Shown here: positions 25,901-33,336 of the stretch, piece after piece
How positions within the stretch are numbered: the stretch's first letter is position 1
Layout of the letters: each line of letters starts with the position of its first letter
Source of the DNA: Oscillospiraceae bacterium
GTDB taxonomy: Bacteria > Bacillota_A > Clostridia > Oscillospirales > CAG-272
NCBI GenBank assembly: GCA_015064665.1
Contig: SVRU01000022.1
Location: 1 to 36,132 of the forward strand
Direction of reading: 5' to 3'
Length of the DNA: 36,132 nucleotides
The notes under the pieces: generated by a model
The model's input: the letters and a program-made list of their open reading frames with translations, nothing else
Databases searched by the model: none
Told to the model about the DNA's origin: nothing
Program-made: the position numbers and the translations under genes

Positions 25901-28900
25901 CTCGAACTGGCACCATGAAGCACTTGAAACGCTTAAGAATAACGGTGTTCTCGTTGATAACTTTGCCGGCATCAAGGCGGTTCACGAGTATGCAAACAAG
26001 CTTAAGAACTATACCGTTTGCGCTGACGAGGGTGCGGTCTATTATATAGACAATACCAAAAAATCCGGTTCCATACCGATTGAAACCTCGGTTGAATGGG
26101 GCAATGCAAGCTTTATTCTGGACGATTCCTCCGCAACCAAGAGCCCCGGCGTCGTATTCAACGTGCGCTCCTCGGTAAGCGCGCAGACTATAACCGACGA
26201 CAGACTTAATAAGGTGCTTGCGGACGGCTTTAATACACAGTCAACCTCGGTTGACCTCGGTCTTGGCTACAAGGCTATGATAGTTCCGCTTGACGAAAGC
26301 GCCAGAGTTTTCAGACGCCGCGGATACGGAGCTTGGAACGGCGCAGAGATGCAGGAATTGGTAATTCTTGACAGAAACGGAAATATTGACCCCACGACGC
26401 CCTTGATGTTTGACTACACGCAGCTTAATCAAATTACGGTTTACAACCTTGAGATTCCCGAAATCACCATTAACGGCGGAAGCTTTACCACAGTCGTTCC
26501 CTCAATCGAAGCTGATTTGTTCAGCGTAAGCAGCGGAATTTACTTCGGACGCTCCAACACAACGGTTAACAACCTTTCGCACAACGTAATAGGTGAGTTT
26601 AACGATGCTTGGGAGCAGGCACATCCCGGCATGGGTTCCCATTACTCAGGCTTTTACAATATAAACAATGCAAGCGACGTTACGTTCAACAACTGTAAGC
26701 TTCAGGCAAGAAGAAGCTACAACCATTCTTCTTACGAAATAAACATTGTTATGTCAAACAACGTAACCTTTGATAACTGCGAGCAGACGAACTTCTTCGT
26801 TGACGCCGTAACGCACCTGCCCATAACCGAGGCTACCACCGACACTATCACGTCAATGTCGGGCGCATGCTGGGGCGCTGCGGGAACCAACTTCTGTAAG
26901 AACCTTACCTATAAGGATTCAAGCATTTCCCGTTTTGACGCTCACCAGGGTCTTTACAACGGTAAGATAATCGGCTGTGACATTCAGGGTATTGAAATCG
27001 TCGGCTTCGGCGAGTTCATCATTGAAGATACCGATATCTACAAGTACGGTGATGGCGGAGCAGGAAACGGTCTGATTCACCTCAGAAGCGACTACGGACG
27101 CACCTGGAAGGGCACGATAACCTTTAAGGACGTTGACGTTTATTATTACGAGGATTCATCGCACAGCTATGCAGGAGGAAATCCTTACACTTCAACGATA
27201 TTCGACATTACCTACACGAACTGGTACTGGGGCTACACCTGCTACTATCCCAACGTTGTGGTAGACGGCATGGAATTTTACAGCCAGCTTGCATCAAAGG
27301 GCAAGCCTGAGAGCGAGCACGTAGCACTTTCCGCGGACGTTGTCGGAGCGGTGCAGATGTTCAACCAGAACTTTACCTCTGAGCCTAATATCCACCTTAC
27401 CGAAACAAAAAATACGAAGGCGTATTGCCCGATTATCGATGAAAACAAGGACGGATATATCGACGGCAGTAAGAACTTCTTCAGCTATACCGTAGAAACT
27501 ACGCTTTACTACTATGCAGATAAAGGTTACGTATCTGAAACGGAAAGCGCTAGCTACAATCATGCATTTACCTTTGACCCCGAGGTCGGAATTGCAATTG
27601 CAGATTTTGAAGGTGTCGTTATTGAAAATGCAATGCTGACAGACAGCAAACAAAACCGGAACCCCGTCGTTCCTCCGGATGTTATAAAGGTTATCAATAA
27701 CAAAGCCGGATATAAGTTTAATGATAAACTTGTGGCATATCGTACGGCTGCACCTGATTTCTTCAAGAACACTTACATATACGTGGAAGAAGGTGTGGAT
27801 GCTTATGGAAACGATATAATCTACACTTATAATTCCTCTAACACACATACCTGCTCTATGTTTATGAAGGCAGACGCGGACGGTCACTGGCAGGAATGCT
27901 ACATCTGCGGCGCGACGACGGCTAAAGAAAATCACACGCACGACGATGCATGTGATAACAAGTGTAACGGCTGCGGCTATATAAGAGAGGTAACGCATAG
28001 CTACTCTGAGGATTGGACAAGTGATGAAACCAACCACTGGCACAAGTGTACGAACTGTGATGCAACGACTGACGTAGCAAATCACAGCTATGATAACGCT
28101 TGCGATGCAAACTGTAACGTATGCGATGCTGAAAGAACACCTGCAGACCACGTATACGACAATGCTTGCGACGCAGACTGCAACGAGTGCGGTGAGACAA
28201 GAACTCCCGCTGACCACGTATACGAAAACGATTGCGATGCAGACTGTAACGAGTGCGGAGCTACGAGAGTTCCCGCTGACCACGTATACGAAAACGATTG
28301 CGATGCAAACTGTAACGTATGCGATGCTGAAAGAACACCTGCAGACCACGTATACGACAATGCTTGCGACGCTGACTGTAACGAGTGCGGAGCTACAAGG
28401 ACTCCTGCAGACCACGTATACGAAAACGATTGCGACGCCGACTGTAACGTATGCGGAGCTACGAGAGTTCCCGCTAACCACGTATACGACAATGCTTGCG
28501 ATGCAAACTGTAACGAGTGCGGAGCTATAAGAGAGGTCGCTGACCACGTATACGACAATGCATGTGATGCAGACTGTAACGAGTGCGGAGCTATAAGAGA
28601 AGTCGCTGACCACGTATACGACAATGCATGTGATGCAGATTGTAACGAGTGCGGAGCTATAAGAGAGGTCGCTGACCACGTATACGACAATGCATGTGAT
28701 GCAGATTGTAACGTATGCGAAGCTATAAGAGAGGTCGCTGACCACATATACGACAATGCATGTGATGCAAACTGTAACGAGTGCGGAGCTACGAGAACAC
28801 CTGCAGACCACGTATACGACAACAACTGCGATACAGATTGTAACGAGTGCGGAGATACCAGAGAGGCACCGCACAACTACGAAGAAACCTGGACCGCAAA

Positions 28901-29048
28901 CGACGGCGAGCATTGGCACGAATGTACCGATTGCGGTGACAAGAAGGACGAAGGCGAGCACAACTACGGCGACGACGCAACCTGTGACGATTGCGGTCAC
29001 GAAAGTGACGACGCTCACAACAGCACGCCCGTAATTCCTTACGAATGA
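22956..29048 (+). CDS. Giant secreted beta-helix protein with C-terminal HCCC repeat array (2030 aa)
   Basis: A signal peptide (about 1-28, cleaved near FSFAA) precedes a first right-handed beta-helix-like region (about 60-420, with AKFISTCGYSILKNN-type rungs and repeated KNCKLYS/ENCVLAG/ENCSFTT turns). Beta-sandwich segments follow. Near 838-895 the stretch SQNYVIVAQESETEAATALKNAIYAKTGQNLEIV resembles the non-catalytic N-terminal domain of glycoside hydrolase 67-like enzymes. A second beta-helix spans about 1165-1445 (NASDVTFNNCKLQ, NNVTFDNCEQ, KNLTYKDSSI, GEFIIEDTDI). From about 1630 it is Cys/His-rich, with twelve 22-residue repeats at 1709-1972. No LPxTG motif, membrane anchor or S-layer domain is seen after the repeats; it ends STPVIPYE. 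It is probably secreted and glycan-binding; no catalytic residues identified. Its own promoter and a terminator make it a separate unit from the virion genes. Confidence 0.85.
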   Translation: MKKTTKLIIVLAVLAMIIGTVGIFSFAADGPHDVTTRKTADEKGHFLYYDASAGTVANYANGTNGSKLRSTLNNAQDGDVIKLLGDAHMLGLVNTKTNSNIYFDLNGYQLSLEYYASSSAYMITATTGTSLYVYSSDETYTANICSYARYHDYVTVKVITGVTDEEGNPVYAAEDAEGKYVYVDGSTFKFKTDEGGNRIYVDIENAKYEVYKNASGDTVDVKDESGNYVDVLRTGELKNSAIFKIISDNAHIYLGDVENAPVLSENGSVTYKNCDGDFINTFSPELFTSYRKSADTQGFNNSAFHIGGGVHYQNGHASSNMIAMYESVNIYAEGATFISTCGYSILKNNNGTSQTISMKNCKLYSTGTILENICEAEGEEVKLENCVLAGLAIDTIKSGTPVYENCSFTTTPSYCVEGTKVVRDRTSHTLKVYDRVMVENEQGKFWEIKEADDSLAFDTLYAHATNAKTATITWKYGDKTMSEEWIISDTNYPTPPYSESPSDIYSYEYTPEITSTAVSGDKTYTLVPKINFTIMANIALHSDFTFNLYIPKSAAESALMKNARIDVLDGNGNVAETGTPFSIKDTCELIEIELAEGYFEEYYVIKKEIYANEGNTEYTLALNMKGALGETITYNRDFSIFDYADRVTAGAYTENAKALVNATKTYIKTAANYFADGELPYPVENNGDITAVLGAATATEKQAASDAVKAVISVITLSTQNQIKFLFTFAEGASGDVTFTYQVNAEPTTQTVTAVGGESFELALRAVDLRKPIHIDLASNGEGVDYTYSLANYVYYVRNDATLKDDTKLNALVDAMWAYSVATYAYLTESGSNTPAVELSVAGEKITSQNYVIVAQESETEAATALKNAIYAKTGQNLEIVSEADGKNAIYLNLVEPMYKQDLAVSVDGSDLVINCSFKSFVNSGVSSFITKRISPLNDSFDFAEDFIDVYSTDKIYYSDFGVYGNDIDAIAATYGDTYKNISNWHHEALETLKNNGVLVDNFAGIKAVHEYANKLKNYTVCADEGAVYYIDNTKKSGSIPIETSVEWGNASFILDDSSATKSPGVVFNVRSSVSAQTITDDRLNKVLADGFNTQSTSVDLGLGYKAMIVPLDESARVFRRRGYGAWNGAEMQELVILDRNGNIDPTTPLMFDYTQLNQITVYNLEIPEITINGGSFTTVVPSIEADLFSVSSGIYFGRSNTTVNNLSHNVIGEFNDAWEQAHPGMGSHYSGFYNINNASDVTFNNCKLQARRSYNHSSYEINIVMSNNVTFDNCEQTNFFVDAVTHLPITEATTDTITSMSGACWGAAGTNFCKNLTYKDSSISRFDAHQGLYNGKIIGCDIQGIEIVGFGEFIIEDTDIYKYGDGGAGNGLIHLRSDYGRTWKGTITFKDVDVYYYEDSSHSYAGGNPYTSTIFDITYTNWYWGYTCYYPNVVVDGMEFYSQLASKGKPESEHVALSADVVGAVQMFNQNFTSEPNIHLTETKNTKAYCPIIDENKDGYIDGSKNFFSYTVETTLYYYADKGYVSETESASYNHAFTFDPEVGIAIADFEGVVIENAMLTDSKQNRNPVVPPDVIKVINNKAGYKFNDKLVAYRTAAPDFFKNTYIYVEEGVDAYGNDIIYTYNSSNTHTCSMFMKADADGHWQECYICGATTAKENHTHDDACDNKCNGCGYIREVTHSYSEDWTSDETNHWHKCTNCDATTDVANHSYDNACDANCNVCDAERTPADHVYDNACDADCNECGETRTPADHVYENDCDADCNECGATRVPADHVYENDCDANCNVCDAERTPADHVYDNACDADCNECGATRTPADHVYENDCDADCNVCGATRVPANHVYDNACDANCNECGAIREVADHVYDNACDADCNECGAIREVADHVYDNACDADCNECGAIREVADHVYDNACDADCNVCEAIREVADHIYDNACDANCNECGATRTPADHVYDNNCDTDCNECGDTREAPHNYEETWTANDGEHWHECTDCGDKKDEGEHNYGDDATCDDCGHESDDAHNSTPVIPYE
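28080..28871 (+). repeat. Twelve tandem 66-bp repeats coding for H-x5-C-x3-C-x2-C units
   Basis: Exact 66-base periodicity: copies begin at 28080, 28146, 28212 and every 66 bases up to 28806. The unit translates roughly as DHVYDNACDADCNECGATRT plus PA. Each has one His and three Cys spaced H-x5-C-x3-C-x2-C. Units at 28542-28740 are nearly identical in DNA (IREVA type), while others differ in ERTPA, TRTPA and TRVPA endings, as if blocks were duplicated recently. No spacer/repeat alternation as in CRISPR. Confidence 0.92.
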
Positions 29049-29115
29049 CCAATCTTTGATCTGACTCTTCGGTCAGAAATGAATACTCATTATTCCTATT
29101 ATCCGGAATAAAAAG

Positions 29116-29155
29116 GCATAGCGAAAGCCGTTCGGCTTTCGCTATGCTTCTTTTT
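29116..29155. terminator. Bidirectional terminator between the surface protein gene and clpB
   Basis: A 14-bp perfect stem GCATAGCGAAAGCC/GGCTTTCGCTATGC with a GTTC loop, flanked by a T-rich tail on the plus side (TTCTTTTT) and an A-run on the other (AATAAAAAGG), so it can stop both converging transcripts. Confidence 0.9.
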
Positions 29156-31757
29156 ATAACACTTTTGCCAAAAGCTCCCCGTCGTAGTCAACGGTAATTT
29201 TGGAATCGGGTGCAATATCCTCGCTTATCAGCTTTTTTGCGATAAGCGTTTCTATTTGCGATGAAATAAATCTCTTCATCGGTCGGGCTCCGTAAATAGG
29301 GTCGTACGACGACTCGATAATATGCTCCTTTGCGGAGTCGGTCACCAGAATTTCTATGCGCTTGTCGCTAAGGCGGCTTTTGAGCGATTCCACCGCAATG
29401 TCAACTATCGAGCGCACGTCACGGCGCGTAAGCGGTTTGAAATAGATAATTTCGTCAAGGCGGTTTAAGAATTCGGGTCTGAATGAGCGCTTGAGAAGCA
29501 TATCTATCATATCCTTTGCCGACTCGGTTATCTCTCCGTCCTTAATGCCTTCAAGAATTATATCCGAGCCGAGATTTGAGGTCATTATGATTATAGTATT
29601 CTTGAAATCGACCGTTCTGCCCTGGCTGTCGGTAATTCTGCCGTCGTCAAGCACTTGCAAAAGGACGTTGAAGACGTCGGGATGCGCCTTTTCAACCTCG
29701 TCAAACAAAACCACGGCATAGGGTTTTCTTCTGACCGCCTCGGTGAGCTGACCGCCCTCGTCGTATCCAACGTAGCCGGGAGGCGCTCCGATAAGCCTTG
29801 ATACGCTGTATTTTTCCATATACTCGGACATATCTATTCTGACGATATTCTTCTCATCGTCAAAGAGCGACGCCGCAAGAGCCTTTGCAAGCTCGGTTTT
29901 TCCGACACCCGTAGGACCGAGGAACATAAACGAGCCGATAGGCCGCTTTGGGTCGCGTATTCCCGCTCTTGAACGGAGAATCGCATTGCATACCTTAGTC
30001 ACACCCTCGTCCTGTCCTATAACGCGCCTATGAATGATATCCTCCATATGAAGCAGTTTTTCCCTCTCGCCCTCCATAAGCTTTGATATCGGAATACCCG
30101 TCCAGCGTGCGACGATTTTCGCAATTTCTTCTTCATTGACCGCATTGCGCAAAAGCGAATTTTCACTTCGCGCCGCCTCTTCCCTTTCAGCCTCTTCAAG
30201 CTTTGCTTTAAGCTCGGGGAGCTTTCCGTATTTAAGCTCGGCGGCACGGGTGAGGTTGTACTCTCCCTCCGCTCTCTCAATCTCAGCGCCTACGCGCTCT
30301 ATTTCCTCGCGTATCTTACTCGTCTTGTCTATGGATTGCTTTTCGTTTTCCCATCTCGCTTTCATTTCGGCAAAGCGTCCGCGCATCTCGGAAAGCTCCT
30401 CGCGAAGCTTTGAAAGACGCTCCTTTGAAAGCTTATCGTTTTCCTTTTTCAGCGCCGCCTCTTCTATTTCAAGCTGCATTATCTTGCGCGAGATTTCGTC
30501 CATTTCGGTGGGCATGGAATTCATTTCGGTCTTTATAAGCGCGCACGCCTCGTCTACAAGGTCAATAGCCTTGTCGGGAAGAAATCTGTCAGATATATAT
30601 CTGTTTGATAGGGTTGCCGCGGCAATAAGCGCACCGTCGTGAATCTTAACGCCGTGATAAACCTCGTAACGCTCCTTAAGACCGCGGAGAATGGCTACCG
30701 TATCCTCCACCGTCGGCTCGGGCACAAGCACCGGCTGAAAACGGCGTTCAAGAGCCGCGTCCTTTTCGATATACTGTCTGTATTCGTTAAGCGTCGTTGC
30801 TCCGATACAGTGAAGCTCGCCTCTTGCAAGCATCGGCTTAAGTATATTTCCCGCATCCATTGCTCCGTCGGTTTTGCCCGCGCCGACGATGGTGTGAAGC
30901 TCGTCGATGAAAAGTATTATTTTTCCATCGCTCCCCTTGACCTCAGAAAGCACTGCCTTAAGTCTTTCTTCAAACTCTCCCCTGTATTTCGCGCCTGCAA
31001 TAAGCGCGCCCATATCAAGCGAAAATATGTTTCTATCCTTAAGATTGTCGGGCACGTCGCCTCTGACTATCCTTTGCGCAAGTCCCTCGGCAATAGCCGT
31101 TTTACCGACGCCGGGCTCACCTATGAGGCAGGGATTGTTCTTTGACTTTCTTGACAGTATTCTTATTACGTTTCTTATTTCGTCATCTCTTCCTATAACC
31201 GGATCGAGCTTATGCTCACGCGCCAGAGCCACAAGGTCCTGACCGTATTTGAGAAGAACGTTGTACGTTCCCTCGGGATTTTCATTAGTCACCTTTACAT
31301 TCCCCCTTATTTTCTTCAGCGCAAGAAGAAATTCGGCTTTTTTAACGCCGTGTTTCTCAAAAAGCGCAGATATTTTTTTATCCTTAGTTTCAAGAAGCGA
31401 AAGCATTATATGCTCAACCGACAGATATTCGTCCGTAAGCTCGGCGCGCTTTTTATCGGCTATACCGAGCATCTTTTCAGCCGAGGGCGAAAGATACACT
31501 CTGTCGGGTGAATATCCTGCACCCGACACCCTCGGAAGCTCCGATATCCTTGCCGACACGTCGGAAAGCAACGCCTTCTCATCTGCTCCGAGCATTCTGA
31601 CGGTTTCGGGAATCAGTCCGCCCCCGTCGGAAAGCAGCGCAAACAGAAAATGAATTTCTTCAATCGACTGATTGCCCCGCTCGGCAGCCTCTTTTTGCGC
31701 TGACTGAATCGCACTTATGCTCTTAGACGTAAATTTATCAAAATTCATTCTTTCCAC
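29154..31757 (-). CDS. clpB: ClpB disaggregase (AAA+ chaperone)
   Basis: ClpB pulls polypeptides out of aggregates together with DnaK. 867 residues, the normal length. Clp-N repeats lie at about 1-145. AAA-1 has Walker A GEPGVGKT near 206-213 and Walker B IILFIDELHTIVGAGKTDGAMDA. A long coiled-coil middle domain spans about 400-530 (diagnostic of ClpB rather than ClpA/ClpC). AAA-2 has GPTGVGKT near 605 and VVLFDEVEKAHPDVFNVLLQVLDDGR. The C-terminus lacks the ClpP-binding IGF/LGF loop, as expected. Start ATG at 31757 with GGTGA upstream. Controlled by the promoter at 31813-31841 and the CIRCE site at 31874. Confidence 0.97.
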   Translation of the reverse strand: MERMNFDKFTSKSISAIQSAQKEAAERGNQSIEEIHFLFALLSDGGGLIPETVRMLGADEKALLSDVSARISELPRVSGAGYSPDRVYLSPSAEKMLGIADKKRAELTDEYLSVEHIMLSLLETKDKKISALFEKHGVKKAEFLLALKKIRGNVKVTNENPEGTYNVLLKYGQDLVALAREHKLDPVIGRDDEIRNVIRILSRKSKNNPCLIGEPGVGKTAIAEGLAQRIVRGDVPDNLKDRNIFSLDMGALIAGAKYRGEFEERLKAVLSEVKGSDGKIILFIDELHTIVGAGKTDGAMDAGNILKPMLARGELHCIGATTLNEYRQYIEKDAALERRFQPVLVPEPTVEDTVAILRGLKERYEVYHGVKIHDGALIAAATLSNRYISDRFLPDKAIDLVDEACALIKTEMNSMPTEMDEISRKIMQLEIEEAALKKENDKLSKERLSKLREELSEMRGRFAEMKARWENEKQSIDKTSKIREEIERVGAEIERAEGEYNLTRAAELKYGKLPELKAKLEEAEREEAARSENSLLRNAVNEEEIAKIVARWTGIPISKLMEGEREKLLHMEDIIHRRVIGQDEGVTKVCNAILRSRAGIRDPKRPIGSFMFLGPTGVGKTELAKALAASLFDDEKNIVRIDMSEYMEKYSVSRLIGAPPGYVGYDEGGQLTEAVRRKPYAVVLFDEVEKAHPDVFNVLLQVLDDGRITDSQGRTVDFKNTIIIMTSNLGSDIILEGIKDGEITESAKDMIDMLLKRSFRPEFLNRLDEIIYFKPLTRRDVRSIVDIAVESLKSRLSDKRIEILVTDSAKEHIIESSYDPIYGARPMKRFISSQIETLIAKKLISEDIAPDSKITVDYDGELLAKVL

Positions 31758-31812
31758 TCACCCTTTCTTTTTGATTGTTTTTAGCATTTTTGACACACTA
31801 TCTTCTTTTCTG

Positions 31813-31841
31813 CTTATAGTTTACTATTAAATTGTGAACAA
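31813..31841 (-). promoter_or_regulatory. Probable sigma-A promoter of clpB
   Basis: Minus strand: TTGTTC at 31841-31836, 17 bases, TATAAG at 31818-31813. It lies about 50 bases before the clpB start. Confidence 0.55.
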
Positions 31842-31873
31842 ATAAAGTACAGATGATGTATTTTGTGTAAATG

Positions 31874-31900
31874 TTAGCACTCTATTGCATCAAGTGCTAA
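31874..31900. promoter_or_regulatory. CIRCE element (HrcA operator)
   Basis: TTAGCACTC-N9-AAGTGCTAA, one mismatch from the CIRCE consensus TTAGCACTC-N9-GAGTGCTAA. It marks HrcA control, lifted by heat shock. It lies between the clpB promoter and the divergent Fur-family promoter, about 33 bases upstream of the clpB -35 and 16 bases upstream of the other -35. Confidence 0.9.
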
Positions 31901-31916
31901 TCATTTTCCTTTGCTC

Positions 31917-31945
31917 TTGACAATTGCGCAAAAATATAGTATCAT
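31917..31945 (+). promoter_or_regulatory. Sigma-A promoter of the Fur-family/exporter genes
   Basis: Perfect TTGACA at 31917, 17 bases, TATCAT at 31940. Transcription starts near 31952, inside or next to the Fur-box-like operator. Confidence 0.75.
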
Positions 31946-31955
31946 ATATAAGAAT

Positions 31956-31970
31956 TGAGAGTTATTCTCA
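31956..31970. promoter_or_regulatory. Fur/Zur-type operator (7-1-7 inverted repeat)
   Basis: TGAGAGT-T-ATTCTCA is a 7-1-7 inverted repeat with one mismatch and fits the Gram-positive Fur-family pattern TGAnAnTnATTnTCA. It overlaps the likely transcription start, so it should repress its own regulator and the exporter. Confidence 0.65.
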
Positions 31971-31985
31971 TTTTGAGGAATTATT

Positions 31986-32390
31986 ATGATATATAACACG
32001 GAAAAAAGAACTAAGCTTCTTAACTTTTTAAAACAAAACGGTGTAAAGGCCTTCACCGCCGAAGAGATATGTCGCGCGATACTTGACGGCGAAAGCGGAA
32101 AAAGCACGGTTTACCGCCTTATATCAAGGCTTGTTGACGACGGCTGCGTGCGCAGAATATCCGATGCAAAAACCCGCCGCGTCACCTATCAGTATATCGG
32201 CATAGGAAGCTGCCGCGAGCATCTTCACCTAAAGTGCAAGGATTGCGGAATACTTATACATCTTGACGGCGTAACCTCTCATATACTTGAAAAAAGAATC
32301 CTCAAGAGCGAGGGCTTCACCCTTGACGTCGGCGCGCTTATATACGGCAGATGCGAAGCCTGCGCCGGTGTGCTTGGAGGCGAAAAATGA
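31986..32390 (+). CDS. Fur-family metal-responsive regulator
   Basis: A 134-residue Fur-superfamily repressor. The N-terminal winged helix is KRTKLLNFLKQNGVKAFTAEEICRAI...GKSTVYRLISRLVDDGCVRRI. The dimerisation/metal domain has HLHLKCKDCGILIHLDG and ends with CEAC, the two CxxC pairs of the structural zinc site. Whether it senses Fe, Zn, Mn or peroxide cannot be read from sequence; the HLHLKCKDCG pattern occurs in both Fur and Zur. It overlaps the exporter gene downstream by ATGA. GAGG precedes the ATG at 31986. An autoregulatory box lies at 31956. Confidence 0.9.
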   Translation: MIYNTEKRTKLLNFLKQNGVKAFTAEEICRAILDGESGKSTVYRLISRLVDDGCVRRISDAKTRRVTYQYIGIGSCREHLHLKCKDCGILIHLDGVTSHILEKRILKSEGFTLDVGALIYGRCEACAGVLGGEK

Positions 32391-33301
32391 CGTCCTTGCT
32401 TCATACACACGCGGATGCCGGCACGGATATCTGGCATAGAATTTACGAAGAGGTCCTTTTACACGGAATACTTGACACGCTTAAAATAGTCGCCTTTCTT
32501 TTCGTGACCTATCTTCTTATGGAGCTGATAGAGCACAAAGCATCGGGCAGGACCCGTCTTATTCTTGAGAGGTCGGGCAGATTCGGTCCTTTGCTTGGCG
32601 GCATTCTCGGCCTTGCTCCTCAGTGCGGGTTTTCTGCCGCCGCCTCAAACTTTTACACGGGCAGGGTTATAACGCTCGGCACGCTCATTGCGATATTCCT
32701 CTCCACCTCTGACGAGATGCTCCCCATTATGATTTCGGGCAGTATTTCTCCTAAGGCTATTCTGCTTATACTTGCCTACAAGGCGGGAGTCGGTATATTC
32801 GTCGGATTTTTGATAGACCTAGCGCTGAAGCTTATGCGCATCGAGAAGCAGCCGATAAATATTGACGGTATTTGCGACGAGGATAACTGCCATTGCGAGC
32901 GCGGAGTGATATTCTCCGCTCTGCATCACACCTTTACCGTCGGCGGTTTTGTTCTTATAATAACTCTTGCTATAAACGCGCTCGTTTTATTCGCGGGCGG
33001 TGAGAATATTTCAAAAATACTCTACGACAAGCCCGTAATCAGTCATATTATTGCCGCCGTAATAGGATTAATACCTAACTGCGCCGTGTCGGTTGCTCTG
33101 ACGGATTTCTGCATTGAGGGCATAATTACGGCAGGAACAATGCTCTCGGGACTTTTTTCGGGGGCAGGTGTCGGTGTTCTTGTGCTTTTTAAGGTAAATA
33201 AAAATATTAAGGAAAACCTCGTTATACTCGGCATTCTCGTTTTTTGCGGCGCATTTTTTGGATTTATTGCCGATACGTTGAATTTTTCGGCGCTGTTGTA
33301 A
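32387..33301 (+). CDS. Putative heavy-metal exporter, ArsP_2/DUF2899-type membrane protein
   Basis: A 304-residue polytopic protein (about eight hydrophobic segments) with two similar halves. Each half has a Pro-Asn/Gln-Cys motif: GLAPQCGFSAAASNFYTG in the first and GLIPNCAVSVALTDFCIEG in the second. This internal duplication and the HHTFTVGGFVLIITLAINAL segment match the putative 10-TM metal exporter family (ArsP_2). The central cytoplasmic loop has CDEDNCHCERG with C163, C168, H169 and C170, a likely metal-binding site. The start is the ATG at 32387 overlapping the regulator's stop; the frame runs open to 32351. Substrate is unknown; family members are annotated for arsenicals or manganese on weak evidence. 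Confidence 0.8.
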   Translation: MTSLLHTHADAGTDIWHRIYEEVLLHGILDTLKIVAFLFVTYLLMELIEHKASGRTRLILERSGRFGPLLGGILGLAPQCGFSAAASNFYTGRVITLGTLIAIFLSTSDEMLPIMISGSISPKAILLILAYKAGVGIFVGFLIDLALKLMRIEKQPINIDGICDEDNCHCERGVIFSALHHTFTVGGFVLIITLAINALVLFAGGENISKILYDKPVISHIIAAVIGLIPNCAVSVALTDFCIEGIITAGTMLSGLFSGAGVGVLVLFKVNKNIKENLVILGILVFCGAFFGFIADTLNFSALL

Positions 33302-33336
33302 TAAAATATAATGTAGTAAACTAAGGATAATTAACG

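Noticed and set aside
28080..28871. CRISPR-like array of regular repeats
   Set aside because: The 66-base units are contiguous, in frame and protein-coding, with no unique spacers and no cas genes.
27294..29018. 574-codon open frame on the minus strand opposite the surface protein, plus a 262-codon frame at 28088-28876
   Set aside because: Both run antisense to the 66-base repeats. Their regular period is the mirror of the real repeats, neither has a ribosome binding site, and a promoter and signal peptide support the plus-strand gene.
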